A DNA stretch of 64,000 nucleotides from Bacteroidota bacterium (GCA_023441805.1 JAEZNO010000020.1:1-64000); one strand, 5' to 3'. Counted from the first letter of the stretch, positions 9,601 through 17,940 are shown. Program-made: numbers and translations. Notes: generated from the letters alone by a model not told the origin.

Positions 9601-9925
9601 GGCAGTTGATCCTATGGAAACCGATAAGAACTTAAAGATAAACTCTAAGCAATTCCTTGAAATAGTATCAGAAGTATTTGTTGACTGGTTCCCGAATCTT
9701 TCATCAGTCGGGTTCCAGGCAGTTTGGGCCGGATATTATATTGAGCCACGAATGATAGTAGATACAGAAAACGGATTATTGGTTGGCTTACGTGGACATG
9801 GATTTATGCTAGGACAGTATCTGGCTAAGTTGTATGTAGATAAGTTAACGGGAAAGCAGGTACCTGATTATATGGAAAGGTTAAAACTTTCAGGTGACGG
9901 TTTACCTGAGAAAGCATTTAAATAG
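6692..9925 (+). CDS. Multi-domain FAD/Fe-S oxidoreductase (HcnABC / sarcosine-oxidase-like fusion)
   Basis: A single 1077-residue chain that strings together modules normally split over several subunits. Order: a 2Fe-2S ferredoxin-like domain (about 15-95, Cys in CGIGKCGAC); a pyridine-nucleotide-disulfide-type FAD domain (about 113-420, GAGPAG); a ferredoxin segment with two Cys clusters (about 460-515, including CIGCMDCVYQCPG); a BFD-like 2Fe-2S domain (about 603-665, CHC...CRGKRC); and a DAO-type FAD domain (about 700-1060, CGGGIAG). HcnA/B/C hydrogen cyanide synthase, dye-linked proline dehydrogenase, and opine/sarcosine oxidases use the same set. It likely oxidises an amino acid or N-alkyl amino acid and passes electrons through the Fe-S centres. 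The substrate is not deducible. No signal peptide; monocistronic. Confidence 0.85.
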   Translation: MYKISSHPILDIVASEEVTFTYNGNPVKGEKGFTIAAALHQAGYPIHSHSLQNRERSLECGIGKCGACEMLVDGQIKRICITKVDGVKNVEEIPHDFSPTAVSFDKSDSVKVYRTEVAIIGAGPAGLACREELNKQGIDNIVIDNNEHIGGQFLMQTHQFFFFEKEKKFGGMRGFDIAKTLAGDDHSSIFLNSTVWDVLEGKRIAVKNIKTNEIFYVESQFMVVATGAVPFMPAFENDDLPGVYTAAVVQKMMNTEFTLLGKNILTVGAGNIGYLTSYQLMQAGATVKAIIEAQPCEGGFPVQANRVRRLGIPIMLSHILLKAIPNKTHDGIIGAVIAKCENFKPIPGTEVLIEGIDAINICTGLVPDDQLLIKGNEIFGRHCLGAGDAIRIGEGTSAVLRGRQAAYEILQEMGKRFNYDDFLKVSKEYIDSQQHPERVIEKPFLPNSERMMAKPFVQIDCLYGFACNPCEFSCTHGAITKTSTSTVPHIDFNKCIGCMDCVYQCPGLAIFGYQLKKDWLFLPIEYQAEEQSEVYLVDNNGKILGNGIIEKILKKPNKTNVARVKSLDIHDEALTNVRGFILKSRYPEPLRISKKDYTPQEKMYVCHCDDVTLDEILETIGDRKFISVDEVKHTTRLGMGACRGKRCIRRLKQTLTGYGITIVGEATPRGPLSNQLTMGELYPHQKHEKIYINSKAYEPKRIEVQSLVCGGGIAGSALFRYLSEAGLKPVLVNADRGSSWRNIAGGRPAFSVPEIAEIAKSNREIFMELQQKSNINYRPIRYVSFAHDEQVLNALDKSRAWSDAYMIEPKEFTKHISSYFNPGLNTYLGALITNDCWQATPGLALDLIRRIGIDNGGTIKEDCRAIDVRKEGKKYFVLVQDHDKQYIEYETEIFVNALGNDSGKFASKLGLETGLYPVKHQAFITRRLPMMGHNGNPLDMIIDRRKYKGFVAVYGQQLAETGQIIGCASPAVDPMETDKNLKINSKQFLEIVSEVFVDWFPNLSSVGFQAVWAGYYIEPRMIVDTENGLLVGLRGHGFMLGQYLAKLYVDKLTGKQVPDYMERLKLSGDGLPEKAFK

Positions 9926-10042
9926 TACTCAATTTCTATACGGGACCAGAAATCAGGAAGGGAAAATTAACGGAATATTAAAGTGATCAGGTGTGTTAAA
10001 TAGCTGAATTTAGGAATTTTAACCCTCCCGAACTATTTAATA

Positions 10043-10074
10043 TTTTGTTAGTTGAATATTATTAGCTACTTTTG
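10043..10074 (+). promoter_or_regulatory. Promoter of the yceD-rpmF-plsX-fabH operon
   Basis: TTTG at 10044-10047, then 19 bases, then TACTTTTG at 10067-10074. This is a textbook Bacteroidetes -33/-7 pair, 26 bases before the start codon. Confidence 0.75.
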
Positions 10075-10100
10075 CACCCCTAAAACTAAACCATAAGGCT

Positions 10101-10619
10101 GTGGATTACTTGAAAGAATTTGTAATTCCATTTATTGGGTTAAGTAACGGAGAACATCATTTTGATTTCTTCATAGAAGATAAGTTCTTTGCAAGTTATG
10201 AGTATTCAGAGATAGAACAGGCTAAAGTAAAGGTTGATGTTAAACTGGAAAAGTCTGAGCGAATGCTGGTGCTCACTTTTTCAATAAAGGGTGTGGTGAA
10301 TGTTACCTGTAGCAGGTGCTTAGACCAGTTTGACCTTCCAATTGAAGGAGAGGAGATTCTGTACGTTAAGTTCGGTGATGAATATCGCGAGGAAGATGAT
10401 AACGTGATTATTATTCCCGAATCAGAAACACAGATTAATCTGGCACCCTTTATTTATGACTATATTAGCTTAATGGTGCCCATAAGAGTAGTACATCCGG
10501 AAAATGAAAATGGAGAAACTGATTGTGACCCGGATGTCATCAGGCGAATTGAAGCAAATAGTCAGTTAAAGGAAATTGACCCAAGGTGGGATAAATTAAA
10601 AGATCTAAATTTAGAGTAA
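10101..10619 (+). CDS. yceD: DUF177 / YceD family protein
   Basis: A 172-residue protein of the YceD/DUF177 family, encoded next to rpmF in many bacteria. In plants and E. coli the family is linked to 23S rRNA accumulation. The pair CSRCLDQFDLP in the middle and the acidic C-terminal half fit the family. The start is GTG at 10101, which fits the promoter position; no upstream in-frame ATG is available. It is the first gene of the yceD-rpmF-plsX-fabH operon, with rpmF 25 bases downstream. Confidence 0.88.
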   Translation: MDYLKEFVIPFIGLSNGEHHFDFFIEDKFFASYEYSEIEQAKVKVDVKLEKSERMLVLTFSIKGVVNVTCSRCLDQFDLPIEGEEILYVKFGDEYREEDDNVIIIPESETQINLAPFIYDYISLMVPIRVVHPENENGETDCDPDVIRRIEANSQLKEIDPRWDKLKDLNLE

Positions 10620-10644
10620 TATAAATAAGTAAAAGTAAGTAGAA

Positions 10645-10830
10645 ATGCCAAATCCAAAACATAGGTTTTCTAAAACCAGGACAGCAAAAAGAAGGACACA
10701 TTACAAGGCTGTAGCACCAACAATTTCGATTTGTTCAAACTGCGGAGCATCGGTTCTATATCACAGAGTTTGCCCTGAATGCGGCTATTATAAAGGTAAA
10801 CTGGCAATAGAAAAAGCCACCACAGCTTAA
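10645..10830 (+). CDS. rpmF: 50S ribosomal protein L32
   Basis: 61-residue bL32, a structural protein of the large ribosomal subunit. It has the basic N-terminus MPNPKHRFSKTRTAKRR and a zinc-ribbon of four cysteines (CSNC and CPEC), i.e. the Zn-binding form. It lies between yceD and plsX, the usual coupling of ribosome and fatty-acid synthesis genes. Confidence 0.98.
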   Translation: MPNPKHRFSKTRTAKRRTHYKAVAPTISICSNCGASVLYHRVCPECGYYKGKLAIEKATTA

Positions 10831-10865
10831 TTATTCTTGAGGTTTCTTAACTCAAATATAGTCAG

Positions 10866-11825
10866 ATGAGAATCGGGCTTGATGTTATGGGTGGCGATTT
10901 CGCCCCTGTTTCTACTATTTCAGGTGCCATACTTGCACATGATAAACTGGCCCCAAGTGACCAGATTGTCCTGATAGGGGATAGGGAAGTTATATTAGCA
11001 GAACTGGATAAGCATAATATTAGTCCTGATAATTTTGCAATACAACACGCTCATGATGTGATAGAAATGGGTGAGCACCCTACTAAAGCCATTCTCAAAA
11101 AGCCTCAATCGAGCATAAGTGTAGGTTTTGAGCTTCTTAAGCACCACGAGATTGATGCATTTACCAGTGCCGGCAGTAGTGGTGCTATGCTAGTTGGTTC
11201 TATCTATAGTGTAAATAATATCCAGGGTGTAATAAGACCCTGCACTTCTGCCATGTTACCCCAGGAAGGCGGAGGTTTAAGCTTGTTACTCGATGTAGGA
11301 ACAAACCCAGACGCTAAACCTGACGTGATGTACCAGTTTGGATTGCTTGGTGCTTTCATGGCAGAACATGTCTATAAAATTGATTCTCCAAGAGTCGCTC
11401 TTCTCAATATAGGTCACGAAGAAGAAAAAGGAAATATAGCTTCTCAAGCCGCTTATCACCTGATGAAGAACTCAAAAGACTATAACTTTATAGGCAATAT
11501 TGAGGGTAGAGATATTCTGAGGAATAGGGCTGATGTAATTGTATGTGATGGATTTACCGGTAACATCCTATTAAAGAATATTGAAGGGATGTACAGGTTG
11601 ATGATGAAACATGGTCTTACTGATGAGTATTTCGACAGGTTTAATTATGAAAATTATGGAGGTACTCCAATTCTTGGTATAAACTCAACTGTAATTGTAG
11701 GGCATGGAATATCAAATGATATCGCAATAAAAAACATGTTATTGTTAGCCCGCGATGTACATACTGCAAAATTATCGCAAAAAATCAGGAAAGCATTAGC
11801 CAAGGTACCCGAAGAATATATATAA
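10866..11825 (+). CDS. plsX: Phosphate acyltransferase PlsX
   Basis: Converts acyl-ACP and phosphate to acyl-phosphate, the first step of the PlsX/PlsY route to phosphatidic acid, at the membrane surface. The N-terminus MRIGLDVMGGDFAP is diagnostic, as are the STGAM-like TSAGSSGAM segment, DVGTNPDAKP and CDGFTGNILLK. The 319 residues are normal for the family. It sits 35 bases after rpmF and 25 bases before fabH, in one transcript. Confidence 0.97.
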   Translation: MRIGLDVMGGDFAPVSTISGAILAHDKLAPSDQIVLIGDREVILAELDKHNISPDNFAIQHAHDVIEMGEHPTKAILKKPQSSISVGFELLKHHEIDAFTSAGSSGAMLVGSIYSVNNIQGVIRPCTSAMLPQEGGGLSLLLDVGTNPDAKPDVMYQFGLLGAFMAEHVYKIDSPRVALLNIGHEEEKGNIASQAAYHLMKNSKDYNFIGNIEGRDILRNRADVIVCDGFTGNILLKNIEGMYRLMMKHGLTDEYFDRFNYENYGGTPILGINSTVIVGHGISNDIAIKNMLLLARDVHTAKLSQKIRKALAKVPEEYI

Positions 11826-11850
11826 CAACTTTCTTAGAATTAATTAAGAA

Positions 11851-12867
11851 ATGACTAAACTTAGAGCTGCTATTACCGGTGTAGGTGGATATGTTCCTGA
11901 ATATATCCTTACCAATGACGAATTAAGTCGATTAGTAGATACCTCTGATGAATGGATAATGACCAGAATTGGTATCAAAGAACGCCATATTCTTAAAGAA
12001 GCCGGTAAAGCTACATCGGACATGGGGGCTGAGGCTGTTAAGCAGTTACTGCTGAAAACAAATACCAAGCCTGAAGAAATTGACATGCTTATCTGTGCTG
12101 TTGTTACTCCGGATATGCTATTTCCTGCCACAGCAAATATAATTGCGGATAAAGTCAATATTAAAAATGCTTTCGGTTATGACATCAATGCCGGGTGTTC
12201 AAGTTTCCTTTATGCTTTAACAACAGCATCTAAGTTTGTAGAATCAGGATCACATAAGAAGGTCATTGTTGTAGGTGCTGATAAGATGTCGTCAATTGTT
12301 GATTACAACGACAGAGCTACATGTCCAATTTTTGGTGATGGTGCAGCTGCAGTTATGCTCGAACCCACAACTGAAGAAGTGGGAATTATTGATTCAATGC
12401 TCCAAAGTGATGGAGTTGGAAGAATTCACCTTCACCAAAAAGCAGGCGGATCACTTAAACCTCCTACTCATGAAACTATCGATGCCAGAGAGCATTATAT
12501 ATACCAGGAAGGACAGCCAGTCTTTAAGTGGGCAGTAAGTAAAATGGCCGATATCTCTGCTGAAATGATGGAGAAACACCATCTAACTGCAGAATCACTG
12601 AGTTGGCTTGTACCTCATCAGGCTAATTTACGCATAATTGAAGCCACAGCAAACAGGATGGGTCTAAGTAAGGAAAAAGTGATGATTAATATTCATCGTT
12701 ATGGCAATACAACTTCAGCAACATTACCTCTTTGCTTGTGGGAATGGGAAAATCAACTTAAAAAGGGTGATAACCTTATTCTTGCAGCCTTCGGTGCCGG
12801 ATTCACCTGGGGAGCACTTTATTTAAAATGGGCTTACGATGGTGGTAAAGTAAATGGCAGAGGTTAA
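11851..12867 (+). CDS. fabH: 3-oxoacyl-ACP synthase III
   Basis: Starts type II fatty-acid synthesis by condensing acetyl-CoA (or a branched primer) with malonyl-ACP. The 338 residues contain the complete triad: C116 in DINAGCSS, H256 in VPHQANLR and N286 in HRYGNTTSA. The N-terminal DEWIMTRIGI motif and the GAGFTWGA C-terminal motif are also present. It is the last gene of the operon. Its stop codon overlaps that of the convergent PHP gene in a TTAA palindrome at 12864-12867. Confidence 0.97.
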   Translation: MTKLRAAITGVGGYVPEYILTNDELSRLVDTSDEWIMTRIGIKERHILKEAGKATSDMGAEAVKQLLLKTNTKPEEIDMLICAVVTPDMLFPATANIIADKVNIKNAFGYDINAGCSSFLYALTTASKFVESGSHKKVIVVGADKMSSIVDYNDRATCPIFGDGAAAVMLEPTTEEVGIIDSMLQSDGVGRIHLHQKAGGSLKPPTHETIDAREHYIYQEGQPVFKWAVSKMADISAEMMEKHHLTAESLSWLVPHQANLRIIEATANRMGLSKEKVMINIHRYGNTTSATLPLCLWEWENQLKKGDNLILAAFGAGFTWGALYLKWAYDGGKVNGRG

Positions 12868-13709
12868 AATTCAAACTCTACCCATTTATTTTTCCTGAAT
12901 ATATAGGACGAACGATAGCCTGCATTTCTCAAGCTTTCGACTGCTTTATCAAAACAAAGACTTATCTCTGAAGGGTGATGTGCATCACTACTTATCACTA
13001 TACCAATTCCTTTAGAGTGTAAACGCTTAATAATATAATCTCCCGGGAAAAGGGTAGTACTCCTCTTTTTATATAATCCTCTGGTATTGATTTCAACAAG
13101 AATCCCCTTTCCGGCAATCAGATCAATTGTCTCATTAACTAAGGACACATACCAGCTATCCTCCTCACTAAACCACCTTCCCTTATTATGCATTTTAATC
13201 TTATCCAAGTGACCTATAACATCAAATTGCTCAGTAGTGAGCATCTGATTTATCTGATGCCAGTAATGAGTAACAGCCTTTCTTGCGTTCCCTCCAAAAA
13301 TTCCATTAATACCATCATCATAAGTTTGGGCCAATGGTCCATCAATAAACCATAGATCCTCTGATGTTGCAGTTTCCCTTACAAGGTGTACACTACCAAT
13401 CAGATAATCAAGCGAAAGCCTCTCTTTTAATGAAGCCATTTTCTCGGACATTCCGGGTATATAATCAGCTTCAAGTGCAGTGTACAATTCTATTTGATCC
13501 TTATACTTCTCCTTGAGCCTTTTTATTTCATTACAATACTCACTTTCAGTTTCAGCTTTGAGAGCAAACGAATTGGTAAAAGGAAGAACCGAATGCTCAG
13601 AAAACCCTAAGCCGGTGAATTTTTGATTAATAGCTACAATAACATAATCTTCAGGCATACAGGCACCATCAGAAAATTTACTGTGCAAGTGGAAGTTATA
13701 TGGAATCAT
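12864..13709 (-). CDS. PHP-domain phosphoesterase, histidinol-phosphatase (HisK) type
   Basis: 281-residue PHP metal-dependent hydrolase. The N-terminal HLHSKFSDG holds the first metal ligands, followed by GFSEHS, the GSVHLV segment, GHLDKIK, EINTRG and the final SSDAHHP. All are typical of HisK-type histidinol-phosphate phosphatases. With no his genes nearby, the substrate may be another phosphoester. It is the last of three minus-strand genes (MntP-like, U32, PHP), 53 bases after the U32 gene. Its 3' end overlaps fabH by four bases. Confidence 0.85.
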   Translation of the reverse strand: MIPYNFHLHSKFSDGACMPEDYVIVAINQKFTGLGFSEHSVLPFTNSFALKAETESEYCNEIKRLKEKYKDQIELYTALEADYIPGMSEKMASLKERLSLDYLIGSVHLVRETATSEDLWFIDGPLAQTYDDGINGIFGGNARKAVTHYWHQINQMLTTEQFDVIGHLDKIKMHNKGRWFSEEDSWYVSLVNETIDLIAGKGILVEINTRGLYKKRSTTLFPGDYIIKRLHSKGIGIVISSDAHHPSEISLCFDKAVESLRNAGYRSSYIFRKNKWVEFEF

Positions 13710-13762
13710 TTAGTGAATAGATAAAACTAAATTAGCAATAAACATCCTTATTTATTGAGATA

Positions 13763-15031
13763 CTAGACTGCCTGCGATTGAAACAAAGGATGTCCTTTTT
13801 TAACCACGAGGTACATCTTATCACCCCGCCTTACGGTTTCAGTAACCGGAATGGAGCAGTTTTCACCTTTCACAGCAGTGTCAACCGGCAATAAGTCAAC
13901 TCTTATCTCATTTACTACTCCTTCGTACGCTCCGGTGGTCGGCCCGATGATGAGGATGTCATCATTTAGATTGACAGAGTGACTTTCGATCTTAACTTCT
14001 GCTACCTTTAGGTTATTGAAAAAGTTGACTACTTTTCCTACATATACCTTCCTGGAAGTAGCTTGTGATCCATACTTTTCTGACCACTCGCCAGTTTTCT
14101 CACCAAGATAATAACCTCCCCAAAAGCCTCTGTTATAGACTGCTCTTAACTGTTCAGTCCATTTCTCAATATTTTCAGGTGTAAAATGTCCATTTCTCCA
14201 ACCTTCAACAGCTTCATGATAGGTTCTGGTGACAGTTTTAACATACTCAGCTGATCGTCCTCTCCCTTCAATTTTTAATACCGTAACACCCGCATCAAGT
14301 AACCTTTTAAGAATTGGTATAGTCATGAGATCTTTGGGCGACATGATATACTTGTTCTCAATTTCCAATTCAATCTGACTGTCAGCGTCTTTCACCTGAT
14401 AAGCTCTTCTGCAAGGTTGCAGACAAGTACCCCTGTTAGCCGACTGGTTGAAATTGTCCAAACTAATATAACACTTTCCCGAAACTGCCATACACAGGGC
14501 TCCATGAACGAAGACCTCAACTCTTAACAGATTTCCTGATGGACCAACTATATTCTCATCTTTAATAGCCTTTGTTATAGATGCTATTTGTTCAATTGAG
14601 AGTTCTCTGGCTAAAACAACAACATCAGCGTAGCGGGCGTAAAACTTAACCGCCTGGATATTAGTAATGTTGCACTGTGTTGATATATGGACTTCAACAT
14701 CTTGTTGCCTGGCATATTCCAGCACTGAAATGTCCGAAGCGATAATGGCTGTTACGCCTGCTTGTTTAGCAACATCTACCATTTGCATCATCTCAACCAG
14801 CTCGTTATCATAGATGATTGTATTGAGGGTGAGATATGATTTTACTCCATGCTCGTTACATATTCCAACAATCTGCCTTATTTCGTCAGGTGAGAAGTTG
14901 CTGGATGACCGTGAACGCATATTTAATTGTCCTGCCCCGAAGTATACCGATCCTGCACCACCCTGTATGGCAGCCATCAGGGAATCAAATGATCCTGCAG
15001 GAGACATGATCTCTATATCTTGAAATTTCAT
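13763..15031 (-). CDS. Peptidase U32 family protein (TrhP/RlhA-like)
   Basis: 422-residue U32 family protein. The opening MSPAGSFDSLMAAIQGGAGSVYFG is characteristic. The block CMAVSGKCY followed by NRGTCLQPCRR supplies the conserved cysteines thought to bind an Fe-S cluster. Several U32 members are now known to act in RNA hydroxylation (TrhP on tRNA, RlhA on 23S rRNA) rather than as proteases. Which role applies here cannot be told from sequence. It starts five bases after the MntP-like gene, so translation is probably coupled. Confidence 0.88.
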   Translation of the reverse strand: MKFQDIEIMSPAGSFDSLMAAIQGGAGSVYFGAGQLNMRSRSSSNFSPDEIRQIVGICNEHGVKSYLTLNTIIYDNELVEMMQMVDVAKQAGVTAIIASDISVLEYARQQDVEVHISTQCNITNIQAVKFYARYADVVVLARELSIEQIASITKAIKDENIVGPSGNLLRVEVFVHGALCMAVSGKCYISLDNFNQSANRGTCLQPCRRAYQVKDADSQIELEIENKYIMSPKDLMTIPILKRLLDAGVTVLKIEGRGRSAEYVKTVTRTYHEAVEGWRNGHFTPENIEKWTEQLRAVYNRGFWGGYYLGEKTGEWSEKYGSQATSRKVYVGKVVNFFNNLKVAEVKIESHSVNLNDDILIIGPTTGAYEGVVNEIRVDLLPVDTAVKGENCSIPVTETVRRGDKMYLVVKKGHPLFQSQAV

Positions 15032-15036
15032 ATATT

Positions 15037-15597
15037 CTAATTAATGTAGTAAAGCACAAAAAATCTTAAAGCAATTACGCATATGAGTGCACCAGCCACA
15101 ATTCCGGTAATTCTTAAAAAGACTCTTAGCCCGTATTTCTTGCCCAGGAAATATGCAATCATTGAAAACAACAAAGTTCCTATCAAAGTAAAGATCATTG
15201 GATTCAAAATAGATGACCCAATCAGACCAAGACTTAAACCAATAAAAAATGTATTGAAACTACCGGCAATACTTAGTAAGAGTATGGTTTTATTGTTGTC
15301 TATCAAAATGATTCTTTCCTCAGGTAAAAATCTCATGGTTTCGACTATCATTTTTAGCCCGATAATAAACATCAACACATAGGCCATGGTAAGATAGAAC
15401 CACGGTATTACTATTGAACCCTTCAGTCCGATAAATATCCCTAGAACAAGTGCAAGTGATTTGACAATGGTTAATATTACAGGCAACATAAATGTAAGCT
15501 TTTCATTAACCTTGGCATTAATAGCCGAGCTATACCAGGTTGTGACGAAGCTTTCAGTTATAAGTGCAAGTAGAACCAGAATTAATATAAATGGCAC
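15037..15597 (-). CDS. MntP-like (DUF204) six-helix membrane protein
   Basis: 186 hydrophobic residues with about six membrane helices. The spacing of helices, the GLKMIVETMR motif after helix 3 and the two-fold internal symmetry resemble the manganese exporter MntP. The aspartates that line the MntP path are not conserved: E15 (ITESF) stands where MntP has D16 in SMDAF, and N115 (GSFNTF) where it has D118 in TSLDAM. It may therefore carry another substrate or have lost transport. First gene of the operon with U32 and PHP, with its own promoter box at 15619-15626. Confidence 0.6.
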   Translation of the reverse strand: MPFILILVLLALITESFVTTWYSSAINAKVNEKLTFMLPVILTIVKSLALVLGIFIGLKGSIVIPWFYLTMAYVLMFIIGLKMIVETMRFLPEERIILIDNNKTILLLSIAGSFNTFFIGLSLGLIGSSILNPMIFTLIGTLLFSMIAYFLGKKYGLRVFLRITGIVAGALICVIALRFFVLYYIN

Positions 15598-15618
15598 AGT
15601 ATTAATTTTTTAAGATTG

Positions 15619-15656
15619 CAAAGTTACGTTTTTCCGGCCTTTAAATGTTAACTTTG
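15619..15656. promoter_or_regulatory. Divergent promoter pair: MntP-like operon (-) and pyk (+)
   Basis: The same -7 box, TAACTTTG, occurs on the minus strand at 15619-15626, 22 bases before the MntP-like start, and on the plus strand at 15649-15656, 24 bases before pyk. The two boxes lie only 22 bases apart, so the promoters probably compete. Confidence 0.6.
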
Positions 15657-15679
15657 TTTCTACATCATACATACCGCGT

Positions 15680-17107
15680 ATGCGCAAAACAAAGATTGTT
15701 GCAACAATTGGTCCCGCTTCATCATCTGAGGAAAGTCTCAGGAAGTTGATGATCGCAGGTGTTAATGTATTCAGGCTCAATTTCTCGCATGGAACACATG
15801 AATCGCATGGTAAAGCATCTTCTCTGATAAATAAGTTGAATAATGAATTAGGTCTCACTACGGCAATATTGGCAGACCTCTCCGGCCCAAAGATCAGAAC
15901 CGGAATAGTTGAAGGAAGGTCACTTCTGTTAACGAAAGGTGATACAATAATCATTACTAATATGAATGTTGCTTGCAAACCCGGTATTATTAGTGTCAAT
16001 TATGAGCATTTTGCTGAAGATATTAAAGCAGGCGAACAGATACTCCTGGATGATGGTAAAATACTACTACAGGCAATAGAAACGGATAATATGGAGCAGG
16101 TTAAGGCTCATGTTATACAGGGGGGAACACTAACTTCGGGGAAAGGAGTCAATTTACCTGAAACCCAACTTAAGCTTCCTAGTTTAAGTGAAAAGGATCT
16201 TGATGATCTTGATTTTATCATGGGGATGGATGTTCATTGGATAGCTCTTTCTTTCGTCAGAAGTGCGAATGATATCTTGATCTTACGTAAACGAATACAG
16301 AACTATAATAAGTCCAATCCACCGAGAATAATTGCCAAGATTGAAAAACCGGAAGCTGTAAAGAATGCTGTGGAAATAATAAATGCAGCAGATGCCATTA
16401 TGGTAGCCAGAGGAGACCTGGGTGTTGAGATACCTATTGAAAAGTTGCCTGTTATTCAAAAGCAACTAATTCATCTTTCAGGTGCGGCATCTAAGCCTGT
16501 AATTGTTGCTACCCAGATGATGGAAGGTATGATAGAAAATCTTCGACCTACACGTGCCGAAGTTACTGATGTGGCTAATTCAGTCATCGACGGGGCTGAT
16601 GCTGTTATGCTTAGTGGTGAAACTTCTATTGGTAAGTATCCTGTAGAAACTGTCGAAACAATGAACCGCATTCTGATAGATGTTGAAACATATGAGGCAC
16701 TATACTACCGAACCGGCCATAATCCGCCGGCAACCGAAAGAACAATCTCTGATTCAATAATCATTTCAGCCACTGACCTTGCTCAAAAGGTGGATGCTAA
16801 AGCCATTTTAGCAATGACCCATACGGGCTACTCTGCTTTTAAATTATCAAGTCATCGGCCTAAAGCCGGTATCTTCATTTTTACCTCTAACCACTATTTG
16901 TTAAATGCTCTGAGTTTAGTCTGGGGCGTAAGGACTATCTTCTATCAAGATTTCAGCAACACAGACCTTGCAATGGAAAAGATGCAAGAATTATTATTTG
17001 AAATGAAGTTCCTCCACAAAGGTGACTACCTGATAAATATTTCGAGTATTCCAATGGGGCAACCCGGTAAAACCAATATGCTTAAACTCTCCATGGTAGA
17101 GAAATGA
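15680..17107 (+). CDS. pyk: Pyruvate kinase
   Basis: Last step of glycolysis: phosphoenolpyruvate plus ADP to pyruvate plus ATP. The 475 residues include TKIVATIGPASS at the N-terminus, FRLNFSHG, the metal/K+ site DLSGPKIRTG, IAKIEKPEAV (catalytic Lys) and MVARGDLGVEIP. The PVIVATQMMEGM stretch and the VMLSGETSIGKYP motif close the active site. The C-terminal domain is complete but short. The start is 24 bases after a -7 box. It abuts comF tail to tail with no spacer. Confidence 0.97.
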   Translation: MRKTKIVATIGPASSSEESLRKLMIAGVNVFRLNFSHGTHESHGKASSLINKLNNELGLTTAILADLSGPKIRTGIVEGRSLLLTKGDTIIITNMNVACKPGIISVNYEHFAEDIKAGEQILLDDGKILLQAIETDNMEQVKAHVIQGGTLTSGKGVNLPETQLKLPSLSEKDLDDLDFIMGMDVHWIALSFVRSANDILILRKRIQNYNKSNPPRIIAKIEKPEAVKNAVEIINAADAIMVARGDLGVEIPIEKLPVIQKQLIHLSGAASKPVIVATQMMEGMIENLRPTRAEVTDVANSVIDGADAVMLSGETSIGKYPVETVETMNRILIDVETYEALYYRTGHNPPATERTISDSIIISATDLAQKVDAKAILAMTHTGYSAFKLSSHRPKAGIFIFTSNHYLLNALSLVWGVRTIFYQDFSNTDLAMEKMQELLFEMKFLHKGDYLINISSIPMGQPGKTNMLKLSMVEK

Positions 17108-17821
17108 TTAGTGTAATGCACAAGCCATTGAGCAAATACTAATCTTTACGCCTGAAATCTGACTTAGTACCTGACCTGCAGATTCAATTGTTGAGCCTGT
17201 TGTAATCACATCATCTACTATAAGGATATGCCTTCCCTCTAATCCGGTTGTATCACCAATTGCAAAAATCTCCTTTACATTTTCCCATCTTCTATACCGA
17301 CCTTTGCTGGTTTGAGTCTCTGATACTATCACTCTTTTTAAGGCTTTTGTATTTACAGGAACAGAAAGTGAGTCTGATAATCCGTTTGCAAACCACTCGG
17401 CCTGATTGTAACCTCGTGCTTTTTCTCTCTTCGGATGAAGAGGTATAGGAATAATGAAATCAAGATCTCTGAATAATGGTGAATCTTTCAACTTCATTCC
17501 ATATGATTTTCCGATATAAAATCCAATCTCCTTGTATCCCTTGTACTTAAACTGGTGAATCAAGTGTTGAACTTTTCCACCTTTTGTGAAATAATAACAT
17601 GATGTTGCCGCATTGATTCCTAGTTTTCCAAAGAACTGGTTGGCTACAGGATTGTTTTCAACCAAATGAAAATCAGTCATCGGAAGATTCACCTCACACT
17701 CTGTGCATAGGTATTCTTCATTTTTTATTAATGGTTTACCGCATGCAAAACAACACCTTGGATAGAAGAGTGTGAGAAGATCCTTAAAATAATTTCTAAG
17801 ATATTTAGTAAAGGTAGTCAT
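17108..17821 (-). CDS. ComF family phosphoribosyltransferase-like protein
   Basis: 237 residues with the ComF layout: an N-terminal four-cysteine zinc finger (CCFACG...CTEC) and a C-terminal type I phosphoribosyltransferase fold with the PRPP loop ILIVDDVITTGST. The segment HPKREKARGYNQAE is also a ComF hallmark. ComF is needed for DNA uptake in competent bacteria, but in Bacteroidetes it is often present without other competence genes nearby, as here. Its stop codon directly adjoins the pyk stop. Confidence 0.9.
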   Translation of the reverse strand: MTTFTKYLRNYFKDLLTLFYPRCCFACGKPLIKNEEYLCTECEVNLPMTDFHLVENNPVANQFFGKLGINAATSCYYFTKGGKVQHLIHQFKYKGYKEIGFYIGKSYGMKLKDSPLFRDLDFIIPIPLHPKREKARGYNQAEWFANGLSDSLSVPVNTKALKRVIVSETQTSKGRYRRWENVKEIFAIGDTTGLEGRHILIVDDVITTGSTIESAGQVLSQISGVKISICSMACALH

Positions 17822-17940
17822 GATGAGGGAGGTAGGGCCTGCACTATGATAATCAGATCCACAATGTCGTTTTCACGGTTAACATCCTTATAATTTCAAA
17901 GTATATAAACGAAAACATTGATAAAATTAGTCAAAAAAAA

